Source: Brachyspira alvinipulli ATCC 51933
GTDB lineage: Bacteria > Spirochaetota > Brachyspiria > Brachyspirales > Brachyspiraceae
DNA: 54,326 nucleotides
Reading direction: 5' to 3'
NCBI RefSeq assembly: GCF_000518245.1
Contig: NZ_JADF01000021.1
Span: forward strand, 1-54,326
Shown: one piece after another, positions 7,006 to 15,691 of the stretch
Numbering within the stretch: position 1 is the first letter of the stretch
How the letters are laid out: each line of letters begins with the position of its first letter
Notes under the pieces: model-generated
The model's database searches: none
Told to the model about the DNA's origin: nothing
What the model saw: the letters and a program-made list of their open reading frames with translations, nothing else
Made by a program: the position numbers and the translations under genes

Positions 7006-8064
7006 ATGAGAATTTTTAAAATATTAACAATAATTATTTTTTCATTTACTTTATTTAATTCATTGGCTTTTACTCAATATAATGATGATGAAAAAGCATT
7101 AATAGAAGCTTGTAAAAATGGAAATTTAGAAGCTGCTAAAAAATTAATAAGAACAGGCACTGATGTTAATATAGTAGATGAAAAAATTTAGTGCTTTGAT
7201 ATATGCAGTGAAAAGCGGTAATTTAGATTTAGTAAAAGAATTAATGAAATTCGGTGCGGATGTAACTTATTATGGAGGCGGGCAAATTGATGCTGCTTTT
7301 TTTGCTCTTAATAGCGGCAGAAATGATATTATTGAATATTTGTTAAGTAAAGGTGCTAACCCTACTGATTTTTTATTTTATTCTATATATAAAAATGATA
7401 TTAACAGAGTAAAAGAATTTTTAAAAAAAGGAGCAAAAGCTAATTATTATCTAACTTATGCATCTAAAAAAGGTAATATTGAAATAATTCGTGAACTTAT
7501 AAAGTCAGGAGCTAATGGATTTGATGAGGCTTTATATGAAACAGTTAAAGCTGGAGGAAGTCCTGAAGTTGTAAAAGAATTAGTTAAAAATGGAGCGGAT
7601 GTAAATTATAAAGAGGCAGACTATGCAGGTTCTGATAATAGTCCTGAACGATATTATGATTATTTAATTTTGTATGCTGTAAGAAGTAAAAATATAAATA
7701 CTGTTAAGATATTAATAGAGGCAGGAGCTGATCTTAATGTTTATGGAGAATATGAGCATAATAATCCTTTGATGGTGGCTGTAGAGAATAATGATGCTGA
7801 GATGGTAAAATTACTTTTGAGTTCAGGTATTGATGTAAATGAAGAGCTTGAAAATAAAAGAGAGAATATATTAACTTGGTGTATTAGTAAAGATAGAGGA
7901 TACAGATATAGCAGTTATAAGGTAGATATCAAAGTAATTGAGGCACTTTTAGAGGGAGGTGCTGATTATATGCAAAAAATTATTATGGTAAAAATGCTTT
8001 AATGGTTGCAGCTTCTGAAGGCAGAGAGGATATTATTGAATTGCTTGAAAAATACGGAGCTTAA
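7006..8064 (+). pseudogene. Ankyrin-repeat protein broken by two compensating frameshifts
   Basis: An N-terminal signal peptide (to about residue 24) and ankyrin repeats run through three frames. The first part (7006-7191) stops after VDEKI; the second (7178-8002) carries on the repeats in another frame; the last (to TAA at 8062-8064) restores the original frame and ends in IIELLEKYGA, a normal ankyrin end. The shifts lie at A-runs: one extra A near 7180-7185 and one missing A near 7975-7980. The whole would be about 350 aa. A ribosome binding site (AAAGGGG) precedes the ATG. It may be a true pseudogene, a slippage-variable gene or a sequencing error. Confidence 0.7.
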
Positions 8065-8082
8065 TTTTTAGGAGTATTATTT

Positions 8083-8986
8083 ATGAAAAAGTTATTTATT
8101 ATATTTATTATTTCAGTTAGTGTTTTAAATGCACAGGAAGGAAAAGAAAAGTTTTTTAAATTATTTGAAGGTAAAGTTATTCTTAAATATTTTGAACATT
8201 ATTCAGGTAATGATCCTATATATAAAATAGATAAAAATACCAATATTTTATCTGAATCTGGAGAAATATTATACTATTTTGATAGTGCTAAAAATGATAA
8301 TCAATTTTATTTATATAATATTGTAGAAAGACATAATTATGAAGAAGGTAAGTATGAAAAAATTACAAATTATTATTTATCTATAATTGAAAATAATATT
8401 TTGTATGTAACACCTTTGCTAGTAGGATATGAACCTGATTATGGAGAGCATTTGCTGTTAATAAAAATGAAGCAGATGATGTATATGAACAACATGGAGC
8501 AGAACCTATAGCAATATTATTAGATGATGATATATATATAATTCTATCAGCAAAATTTCATTAGAAAGTTTTCTAGCTGCATTTGAATCAGAAAATAAAT
8601 CAATATCATTTACTTTATCAAAAGAAAAATTTATCGAATACTATTCATATCCTTATAGCACGTATTTTTCAGAATTAGAAAGTTATATGGATAATTACTT
8701 AGATGAAGATAATAATAAAAACAATTGTTATTTTAAATCCAGTTCTTCTAAATTAAACAAATTTATAGAAGAATCAATAAAAAATGATATGGGAGGTGAA
8801 TATTCATTTGGTTTTAGATGTTTATTTTGTAAAAACAAATTTGTATTCTTGTATGGATGGGCTGCCAAATATAGAATTATGATGTTTATAATAGATAATG
8901 ATACTTTATTTCTTATAGAAGTACCTTATAATCATAATGAGAATAAAAAATACGGATTTAACGGAATATTTAAAAGAAAAAAATAA
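8083..8986 (+). pseudogene. Secreted protein of unknown family, broken by two frameshifts
   Basis: A signal peptide (MKKLFIIFIISVSVLNA) starts a protein that continues in three frames: 8083 to about 8453, about 8454 to 8535, then to the stop at 8984-8986. The joins lie at a short T-run (CATTTG, near 8450) and in a TATATATATA dinucleotide tract near 8532-8540. Both behave as single-base losses. Joined, it would be about 300 aa with no family I recognise. A GGAG site lies before the ATG, 18 nt after the preceding broken ankyrin gene, so the two formed an operon and have decayed together. Confidence 0.6.
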
Positions 8987-9048
8987 TTTTGTATAAGTAA
9001 AAACCTTTCTATTTAGATAGTTATATTTTTACATATTGAATAAAAATA

Positions 9049-9078
9049 GTGCTGCAATAATACAAATTATAGCAGCAC
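9049..9078 (-). terminator. Hairpin terminator of a minus-strand small unit
   Basis: GTGCTGC and GCAGCAC close a hairpin of 7 bp, one mismatch and 5 bp. On the minus strand it is followed by a T-rich run (TATTTTTATT). It ends the transcription unit that begins near 9548 and may act in both directions. Confidence 0.55.
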
Positions 9079-9283
9079 TTATTATATGCTGAGACTGCTT
9101 TACTTATTTATATATTCTTTATGTATCATAGCCATATACTGACTAGCTGATAAATTAATTTCTGTCCCTTTTCTACATCATCATGCAAGTTATATTATGC
9201 TATTCATTTTACTTTATTAATATCTCTGATAGGTCTTACGGTGCTTTCTCTTTTACTGCCTTTATTTTACTGTTACTTTTTTT

Positions 9284-9367
9284 TCATACTGTTAACACCA
9301 TTATTAAATTGAATATGCTTATACATAAAGCACTTATGGATATTATACAAGTAATTTTTTCTAACAT
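9284..9367 (-). CDS. 27-aa hydrophobic peptide, type I toxin-like
   Basis: A 27-residue peptide, MLEKITCIISISALCISIFN then LIMVLTV, is almost entirely a membrane helix. A perfect AAAGGAG site lies 6 nt before its ATG, which makes translation credible. The stop is a TGA followed by eight A residues; beyond it the same frame continues for about 16 basic residues before TAA, so the tail may be reached by readthrough. Short hydrophobic peptides with a basic tail are typical of type I toxins (TxpA, Fst and Ldr styles). The family is not identified, and no separate antitoxin RNA could be established. Confidence 0.45.
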   Translation of the reverse strand: MLEKITCIISISALCISIFNLIMVLTV

Positions 9368-9448
9368 GCTTGACTCCTTTATATCTATGTCTTATAATAT
9401 CTGAAGGAAGCGGGTTGCGGACTCACTCCCCTTTGGTTGTATTAAGAA

Positions 9449-9548
9449 TTATTTCTTATTTTTAAAAGTCGTAACCGCAATTATTATAGCTGTCAACAAA
9501 TTGGTAATTGCGGTTAGCAGTTCAGCATTATATCCGCTGTTTATATTT
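9449..9548 (-). other. 5' part of the small unit, with a second hydrophobic ORF
   Basis: This is the predicted leader of the minus-strand unit. One frame reads ELLTAITNLLTAIIIAVTTF followed by KNKK and stops at 9449-9451, again a membrane helix with a basic tail. No ATG opens it; TTG codons at 9497-9499 and 9494-9496 are possible starts. It overlaps the 11-bp hairpin at 9473-9515, so either the peptide or the RNA structure could be the functional product. Confidence 0.3.
9473..9515. repeat. Perfect 11-bp inverted repeat
   Basis: AACCGCAATTA (9473-9483) and TAATTGCGGTT (9505-9515) form a perfect stem with a 21-nt loop inside the leader of the small minus-strand unit. It may control translation or stability of that RNA. 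Confidence 0.6.
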
Positions 9549-9550
9549 TG

Positions 9551-9580
9551 ATTATACTAAATATTATTCAAAAAAGTCAA
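9551..9580 (-). promoter_or_regulatory. Strong promoter of the minus-strand small unit
   Basis: On the minus strand TTGACT (9575-9580) and TATAAT (9551-9556) have an 18-nt spacer. With the hairpin terminator at 9049-9078 this predicts an RNA of about 500 nt covering the two hydrophobic ORFs. Confidence 0.65.
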
Positions 9581-9689
9581 TACTAATTTAATAAAAAATA
9601 TATAAAAGCAAAGTGATTTAATTGAGTGAAAATTTGATTATAGAAAATCTATAATGAATGCATTATCTCTTATAGTTTTTTATTTTTTC

Positions 9690-9900
9690 TTTACCGCACG
9701 CAGAATAAAATTTTAAATATATATAATGTATGCAATTTAAATATTATTAAATTAGAAATTTTGTTAACCGTGCGTTAATTGAAATTAGAAACTTAACAAA
9801 AACTAGGGCGGGTATGCTTTTTTTATTGAGATTCAAAATATTAAATAAAATTTGTATTATAATTAAAATCATAAAATCTATAGGGTGGGGTATGTTATAA
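9690..9900. repeat. GC-box palindromic repeat upstream of pstS-like gene
   Basis: Boxes occur in the order ACCGCACGCAGAATAAAATT, AACCGTGCGTTA, GGGCGGGTATGC and AGGGTGGGGTATGTTA, separated by AT-rich spacers. This order matches 32800-33000. The rest of 9600-9960 holds no gene. Confidence 0.55.
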
Positions 9901-9931
9901 TTTTTAACTGTTTAATTTGTTGACTTTATAT

Positions 9932-9945
9932 TTTAACATGTTAAA
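9932..9945. promoter_or_regulatory. Perfect 14-bp palindrome, candidate operator
   Basis: TTTAACATGTTAAA is a perfect palindrome about 35 nt upstream of the PstS-like gene and just after a TTGACT (9920s), i.e. where a repressor would block a promoter. The binding protein is unknown. Confidence 0.4.
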
Positions 9946-9980
9946 TTATTTTTTATTACAAAATATTAAAGGATAGTACT

Positions 9981-10886
9981 ATGAAAAAATTATACTTTTT
10001 ATTCTCTATTATAGCTTTATTGTACAGCTGTAATTCAAGCAAAACAGATAACGCATCTCAATCATCGCCTTCTGATAATACAGGTTTTAAAGCAGAGATT
10101 TCTTTTGACGGATCTTCTTCTTTAGCTCCTGTCATGGCTTCTATAGGTAATAAATTTATGGAAGAATATGTTACATGGGATAAAGTATCTTCTAATCTTC
10201 CTAATGAAAAAATATCTATATATGTATCATCAGCAGGTTCCGGTGCCGGTGTAAAAAGCATATTAGATAATACAGCAAGTTTTGGAATGTTGGCTAGAAA
10301 AATAAGAGATAATGAAAAATCTCAAATGACAAATTATAAAGAATTTTTAGTGGCCTCCGATGCTTTGACAGTTTCAGTTAATGCTAAAAATCCAATAACA
10401 AAAATTAAAGATAATTTAGATTCTGATACTATTAGAAAAATATTTTCAGGCGAATATAAATATTGGAGCGATGTAGATGCTTCTTTGCCTCAAAAAGAAA
10501 TAGTAGTTATAATTAGAGATTTAAGCGGCGGTGCTTATGAGGTTTTCCAAGAGTCTATAATGGGAGAAACTCAAATATCTCCTAATGCTATACAATCTCC
10601 TTCTATGGGAGCATTAGGAACAAAAATAGTGGAAAATGAAAATGCTATAGGTTATGCTTCTTATGGTGTTTATAATCAGAATAAAGAAAATTTATTTGCT
10701 TTCAAAGTTGATGGAGTAGAACCTACCAAAGAAAATATTTTAAATGGTCAATATAAAATACAAAGACCTTTAATGTTTATTAAAAATTCGGAGCTTTCTG
10801 AAAGTGAAAGTGCTTTTGTTGATTATGTATTCAGCGATATAGGAAAACAAATAGTAGAAGAAAATGGATATATTCCTGTAGAATAA
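9981..10886 (+). CDS. PstS-like phosphate-binding lipoprotein
   Basis: This 301-aa periplasmic-binding-protein fold has a lipobox signal (LLYSC, Cys17) and a Ser-rich linker. The ligand-binding hallmarks of PstS follow: DGSSSLAPVM near residue 43, SSAGSGAG near 85, and RDLSGGAYEVFQE near 180. It should bind phosphate (or a related oxyanion) and deliver it to an ABC transporter. No pstC, pstA or pstB is adjacent, so it is an orphan or serves a distant transporter, or senses phosphate. An AAAGGAT site precedes the ATG; a terminator follows. A palindrome upstream may control it. Confidence 0.82.
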   Translation: MKKLYFLFSIIALLYSCNSSKTDNASQSSPSDNTGFKAEISFDGSSSLAPVMASIGNKFMEEYVTWDKVSSNLPNEKISIYVSSAGSGAGVKSILDNTASFGMLARKIRDNEKSQMTNYKEFLVASDALTVSVNAKNPITKIKDNLDSDTIRKIFSGEYKYWSDVDASLPQKEIVVIIRDLSGGAYEVFQESIMGETQISPNAIQSPSMGALGTKIVENENAIGYASYGVYNQNKENLFAFKVDGVEPTKENILNGQYKIQRPLMFIKNSELSESESAFVDYVFSDIGKQIVEENGYIPVE

Positions 10887-10907
10887 AAAATAATAACTAT
10901 CAATTAA

Positions 10908-10946
10908 ATATTGCCGTAATATTTTATAATAAGTATTGCGGCAATA
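10908..10946 (+). terminator. Hairpin after the PstS-like gene
   Basis: ATATTGCCGTAATA and TATTGCGGCAATAT form a 14-bp stem with one G-T pair and a 12-nt loop. The downstream T-run is weak. Confidence 0.6.
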
Positions 10947-11091
10947 TAACTTAATTTCAATAAAAATATATTTCTTTATTTATATATTCTTCATATTAAA
11001 GTTTTATCAATATTTAAAAATTATAATTTGATTTAAAAATTATAGAGTTGTATAATAGTAAACATAATATTATATTGAAGGGGTAGCAATT

Positions 11092-12252
11092 ATGAATTTT
11101 AATTTTTATATGCCTAGTAAGGTTATATTCGGCAATGGTTCTTTAAACAAATTACATAAGCAGAAATTACCTGGTAAAAAAGCATTGATTGTAACAGGCG
11201 GTACTTCCATAAAAAAATACGGTTATTTAAAAAGACTTCAGGATGAATTGGATAAAGCAATGGTAGCTTATGTTTTGTTTGATAAAATACTTCCAAATCC
11301 TATAAAAGATCATGTGATGGAAGGAGCTGCTTTAGCAAAAAAAGAAAATTGTGATTTTGTTATAGGTATAGGAGGAGGAAGCAGTATAGATTCTTCAAAA
11401 TCTATTGCTGTAATGGCTACTAATGAAGGAGATTATTGGGATTATATATTTGGAGGTACAGGAAAAGGGAAACCTGTTCCTAATGATCCTCTTCCTGTTG
11501 TTGCAATAACTACTACAGCTGGAACTGGTACAGAAGCAGATCCTTGGACTGTTATTACTAATGGAAAAGAAAAAATAGGTTTCGGTTATGAAAAAACTTA
11601 TCCTTATCTTTCTATAGTAGATCCTGAACTTATGAAAACTGTTCCTCCAAAACTTACAGCTTATCAAGGTTTTGATGCATTATTCCATAGTACAGAAGGA
11701 TATATTAATAAAATAGCAAGCGATATGAGTGATTTATTTGCATTAAAAGCAATAGAGCTTATAGGAAAAAGTTTAGCTGATGCTGTTAAAGACGGAAATA
11801 ATATGGAAGCTAGAGAAAATGTTGCTATGGCAAATACTTTATCAGGTATAGTAGAAAGTACTTCAAGCTGTACGGCTGAGCATTCTATAGAACATGCTTT
11901 AAGTGCTTATTATCCTAATCTTGAGCATGGTGCAGGACTTATCATTATTAGCAAGGAATATTATACAGTAATTGCCAATGCTCATGACTGCGATGAAAAA
12001 ATGATAAATATGGCTAAGGCTTTAGGTAAAAAAGATGCCAATAAGGCTATGGATTTTGTTGATGCTTTAGTTGATTTGCAAAAAGCGTGCGGAGTTGATA
12101 ATTTAAAACTATCAGATTATGGCATGAAAAAAGAAGATTTGCCTGATATAGCTAAAAATGCCAAATTTGCTATGGGCGGATTGTTTGAAATAGATCCTCA
12201 TAATTTTACTGATGAAGAAGTATTAACTGTATTACAAAAATCATATAAATAA
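11092..12252 (+). CDS. Iron-containing alcohol dehydrogenase
   Basis: This 386-aa group III alcohol dehydrogenase is probably of the NADPH-dependent butanol dehydrogenase type, reducing aldehydes to alcohols to recycle reduced cofactor in fermentation. The N-terminal Rossmann half has GGGSSIDSSKS at about 94-104. The C-terminal helical half carries candidate metal ligands Asp195 and His199 (FDALFHS), His264/His268 (AEHSIEHAL) and His279 (LEHG). Length is normal. GAAGGGG precedes the ATG. It is monocistronic with a strong terminator. The redox repressor Rex encoded at 45609-46271 would be a natural regulator, but I see no clear Rex site here. Confidence 0.9.
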   Translation: MNFNFYMPSKVIFGNGSLNKLHKQKLPGKKALIVTGGTSIKKYGYLKRLQDELDKAMVAYVLFDKILPNPIKDHVMEGAALAKKENCDFVIGIGGGSSIDSSKSIAVMATNEGDYWDYIFGGTGKGKPVPNDPLPVVAITTTAGTGTEADPWTVITNGKEKIGFGYEKTYPYLSIVDPELMKTVPPKLTAYQGFDALFHSTEGYINKIASDMSDLFALKAIELIGKSLADAVKDGNNMEARENVAMANTLSGIVESTSSCTAEHSIEHALSAYYPNLEHGAGLIIISKEYYTVIANAHDCDEKMINMAKALGKKDANKAMDFVDALVDLQKACGVDNLKLSDYGMKKEDLPDIAKNAKFAMGGLFEIDPHNFTDEEVLTVLQKSYK

Positions 12253-12272
12253 TACATATTTAACTAATTTAT

Positions 12273-12316
12273 AAAAAACTATAGAATTATATATGTATAT
12301 AACTCTATAGTTTTTT
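12273..12316 (+). terminator. Rho-independent terminator
   Basis: AAAAAACTATAGA...TCTATAGTTTTTT forms a long stem ending in a T-run directly after the alcohol dehydrogenase; the symmetry allows bidirectional use. Confidence 0.8.
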
Positions 12317-12425
12317 ATATTTTTCCTATATATATTGCATAAAAGCCGAATTTATAATATATTAAAAACAAGCATATTTAAAAAATTAATTCAATATTTT
12401 CTTTTTATTTGGAGATATAGTATAT

Positions 12426-14579
12426 ATGAAAAAAATAAACAGTTTAGCATTTAGAATGCCTTTTGTTATATGTTGTATAGTTGTTGTTATAATAGTAACA
12501 ATGCTTATATCTTCTATAAGAATAGCTAGTAAAGGTATAAGTGTAAGTAGACTAGGAGGATTTAACAGTACAATAGCAGGATATGCTTCAGTATTGGATA
12601 CTTGGTTTGGGCTAGAAACATCTCTTATAAATACATATTCTGTAACTCCTGTAATTATTAGATATTTGCAAGGTAATGAAACAACAAGTTTAGAATTATT
12701 ATCAAGTACTATAAAAAATTTTAAAAACAGCAATCTTTATATAATTAATATGGGGATAGCTGATATTAATGGGAATATAATAAGTGATTCTGTTTCTCAG
12801 GAATTAATTGGAAGAAATTTAAAAGACTATATTCCTATGGCTTGGACAAGGATTACTTCATCTAATTCTGATGAGGTTGTTTATGGTGATAGATTACTTC
12901 AATCGGATATAACAGGTAAATGGTCTATGCCTGCCTTAAAAATAGTTAAAAATGAAAATAATCAGAATATAGGATATATATATGTTCTTCTTGATTGGGC
13001 TATTTTGCATCAAACACATTTTTCAAATATAGATTTGGGTAAAACAGGAGGTTTATTTATAACAAGTTCTGATTTGTATAATATAATGGATTCTTTATAT
13101 GAAAATATAGCTGTGATGAAAATTAATCCTATATATAAACAAGCTTTTACAAGCGGAAGTAATTCAGGAATAATAACTTATGATGTAAATGGTCAGGAAA
13201 GAACAGCTGCTTATTATAAAATGAAAACACAGCCTTGGATAATAGCGCTTGCTATGATGAATTATGAAATATATGAACAGAATTTGAAATTAATAATAGC
13301 AAGCATAATAATAGGGGTAATATCTATAATAGTTCTTGCAGTATTTGTAAGTTTATTTATAGGAACTATCACTAAACCTCTTGAAATAGTTGTAGAAGAG
13401 GCACAAGAGATAGAACGCGGAGATTTAACTAAGACAGAACAGCGTATCAAACCTAGAAAAGATGAGATAGGAGTTTTATCAAGATCTTTTGTAAGTATGC
13501 GTAATAAACTTGTAGAAACTATTACAGAAGTTAATACGGCCTCAAATAATATAGTTAAAGCTGCTCAAGAATTAGCACATGGAAATACAGATTTATCCAG
13601 AAGAACAGAATCTCAGGCTGCAAGTTTGGAGGAAACAGCAAGCTCTATGGAAGAGATGGCTTCTACAATAAAATCTTCAACCGAACATGCGGTTGCTGGA
13701 AATAATATGATGATAGCATCAAGAGAGGCCGTAGAAAGTGCTGGAAAAATTATAGCTGAGACTACGATAAATATAGAAGAAGTTTATGAGGCTAGTGCTA
13801 AAATTAAGAATATAACAAAAATAATTGAGGATATTGCATTTCAAACTAATATACTTGCTCTTAATGCGGCAGTTGAGGCTGCAAGAGCAGGAGAACAGGG
13901 TAAAGGTTTTGCTGTTGTAGCGAGCGAAGTTAGAAATTTGGCACAGACAACTCAGTCATCTGTTAAAGATATTACTGCATTAGTTGATAATACTAATGAA
14001 AAAATTAATAAAGCCACAGATACAGCACGTCAGTCTCAGGATATATTTATAGATATTCAGCAAAAAATAGAGGATACTGCTAAAATTATGCAGGACATAA
14101 GTGCTACAGCGATGGAACAGCAGGTAGGGGTTGATCAGGTTAATAGGGCTGTTGCAGAAATGGATACTGTAACTCAGCATAATGCATCCCTTGTTCAAGA
14201 GAGTACAGATACATCAGAATCTCTGCTTAGTCAGGCACATTTGCTTCAGGAAGCTGTAAGTTTCTTTAAATTAAATCCTTCTGATTTGATAGCAGAACCT
14301 AAAAAGAATAAAAAACAGGAAGTTAAAAAAGAAGTAGAAATAAAAAAAGATACAGAAATTAAAAAAGAAACTGAGGTAAAAAGAAATACAGAAATAAAAA
14401 TAGAAAAAACTGAACCTAAAAAGAAAGAGTTAAAAGTACCTCCATCTGTTGAAAAATCAAGAGCTGAGGAAAAAATGATGATACAGCAGGATAATAAAAC
14501 TGTAAAAAATGAAGAATTTGGAACTACTTATTCTTCTACTCCAAGTGAAATGACTGATGACGGATTTGCTTCATTCTAA
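12426..14579 (+). CDS. Methyl-accepting chemotaxis protein
   Basis: This 717-aa transmembrane chemoreceptor has TM1 at about 12-32, a ~250-residue periplasmic sensor probably of Cache type, TM2 at about 283-306, a HAMP domain to about 360 and a cytoplasmic signalling domain. The conserved hairpin tip is present ([20 protein letters not shown] and onward) and binds CheA and CheW. After it comes an unusual ~80-residue Lys/Glu-rich repeat tail ([20 protein letters not shown]) ending in GFASF. That ending resembles the aromatic-x-x-aromatic tether that docks CheR/CheB in other receptors. It directs flagellar chemotaxis; the ligand is unknown. A terminator follows, so it is monocistronic. Confidence 0.93.
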   Translation: MKKINSLAFRMPFVICCIVVVIIVTMLISSIRIASKGISVSRLGGFNSTIAGYASVLDTWFGLETSLINTYSVTPVIIRYLQGNETTSLELLSSTIKNFKNSNLYIINMGIADINGNIISDSVSQELIGRNLKDYIPMAWTRITSSNSDEVVYGDRLLQSDITGKWSMPALKIVKNENNQNIGYIYVLLDWAILHQTHFSNIDLGKTGGLFITSSDLYNIMDSLYENIAVMKINPIYKQAFTSGSNSGIITYDVNGQERTAAYYKMKTQPWIIALAMMNYEIYEQNLKLIIASIIIGVISIIVLAVFVSLFIGTITKPLEIVVEEAQEIERGDLTKTEQRIKPRKDEIGVLSRSFVSMRNKLVETITEVNTASNNIVKAAQELAHGNTDLSRRTESQAASLEETASSMEEMASTIKSSTEHAVAGNNMMIASREAVESAGKIIAETTINIEEVYEASAKIKNITKIIEDIAFQTNILALNAAVEAARAGEQGKGFAVVASEVRNLAQTTQSSVKDITALVDNTNEKINKATDTARQSQDIFIDIQQKIEDTAKIMQDISATAMEQQVGVDQVNRAVAEMDTVTQHNASLVQESTDTSESLLSQAHLLQEAVSFFKLNPSDLIAEPKKNKKQEVKKEVEIKKDTEIKKETEVKRNTEIKIEKTEPKKKELKVPPSVEKSRAEEKMMIQQDNKTVKNEEFGTTYSSTPSEMTDDGFASF

Positions 14580-14610
14580 TTAAAATAATTTAAGATTATA
14601 AAACAATAAA

Positions 14611-14646
14611 CAAGACTGTAATATATTTTACAGTCTTGTTTTTTTA
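14611..14646 (+). terminator. Rho-independent terminator
   Basis: CAAGACTGTA pairs with TACAGTCTTG (10 bp), followed by eight T residues, just after the chemoreceptor gene. Confidence 0.85.
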
Positions 14647-14763
14647 TTTAAATGGTATTTTTTATTAATTAAATGTTTGATATAAAACATTAGATTTTTT
14701 GTTTAACTTTTTTATTATTTTAGTATATAATAGAACTTAATCTTATTATAAGGAGTTTTAAAA

Positions 14764-15510
14764 ATGACTAAAGTTGTTTTAATACGTCATGGTGAGAGTG
14801 TTTGGAATAAAGAAAATTTATTTACTGGATGGGCTGATGTTACATTATCTGAAAAAGGAATAGAAGAAGCTAAAGCAGGCGGAGCAGAATTAAAAAAAGC
14901 AGGATTTACTTTTGATAAAGCATATACTTCTACTCTTACACGTGCTATAAAAACTTTGAATTTGGTTTTAGAAGAAATGGGACTTTTATGGATACCTGTA
15001 GAAAAATGCTGGCAATTAAATGAAAGACATTACGGAGCATTACAAGGATTAAATAAATCTCAAACTGCTGAAAAGTACGGAGAAGATCAAGTAAAAATAT
15101 GGAGAAGAAGCTATGATACTCCTCCTCCAGCATTAGAAAAATCTGATGAAAGATATCCAGGACATGATCCAAGATATAAAAATTTATCAGAAAAAGAATT
15201 GCCTTTAACTGAATGTTTGAAAGATACAGTTGCAAGAGTTGTGCCTTTTTGGGAAAATGTTATACTTCCAGATATAAAAGCTGGTAAAAAAATAATAATA
15301 GCTGCTCATGGTAATAGTTTAAGAGCATTGGTTAAATATTTAGATAATATTTCTGATGCTGATATTACAGAGTTAAATATTCCAACAGGTATGCCTTTAG
15401 TTTATGAACTTGATGACAATTTCAAAGCAGTTAATAAACAATATTTAGGAGATCCTGAGGCTGTTAAAAAAGCTATGGAAGCTGTTGCAAATCAAGGTAA
15501 GAAAAAATAA
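14764..15510 (+). CDS. gpmA: 2,3-bisphosphoglycerate-dependent phosphoglycerate mutase
   Basis: This 248-aa enzyme interconverts 3- and 2-phosphoglycerate in glycolysis. The histidine-phosphatase signature RHGESVWN (catalytic His9) is at the N-terminus, with [14 protein letters not shown] typical of cofactor-dependent mutases. ERHYGALQG supplies the acid/base Glu, and [10 protein letters not shown] the second catalytic His. Length matches the family exactly. AAGGAG lies 9 nt before the ATG; it has its own terminator. Confidence 0.96.
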   Translation: MTKVVLIRHGESVWNKENLFTGWADVTLSEKGIEEAKAGGAELKKAGFTFDKAYTSTLTRAIKTLNLVLEEMGLLWIPVEKCWQLNERHYGALQGLNKSQTAEKYGEDQVKIWRRSYDTPPPALEKSDERYPGHDPRYKNLSEKELPLTECLKDTVARVVPFWENVILPDIKAGKKIIIAAHGNSLRALVKYLDNISDADITELNIPTGMPLVYELDDNFKAVNKQYLGDPEAVKKAMEAVANQGKKK

Positions 15511-15561
15511 TATCAAAATAAACAATGATGTAAGTAAAAGGTTTGTTTAATTATAAATTAT

Positions 15562-15597
15562 AAAAAGGAAGGTTTTAATTAAAAACTTTCCTTTTTT
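15562..15597 (+). terminator. Rho-independent terminator
   Basis: AAAAAGGAAGGTTTT pairs with AAAACTTTCCTTTTT across a 4-5-nt loop, ending in T residues, after gpmA. Confidence 0.8.
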
Positions 15598-15643
15598 ATT
15601 TTTAATTTCTTTTGCATTGTTATATCAAAAAATTATTCAGCAC

Positions 15644-15671
15644 TTGAATTCATTTTCTTATATGCTATAGT
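15644..15671 (+). promoter_or_regulatory. Promoter of the U32 gene
   Basis: TTGAAT (15644-15649) and TATAGT (15666-15671) have a 16-nt spacer and lie about 20 nt before the ATG. No Shine-Dalgarno is visible in the short leader. Confidence 0.5.
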
Positions 15672-15691
15672 TTAAATATTAATTAAAATAA

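Noticed and set aside
9183-9404. 73-aa plus-strand ORF
   Set aside because: It lies antisense to the small minus-strand unit, has no ribosome binding site, and its hydrophobicity comes from AT-rich sequence.
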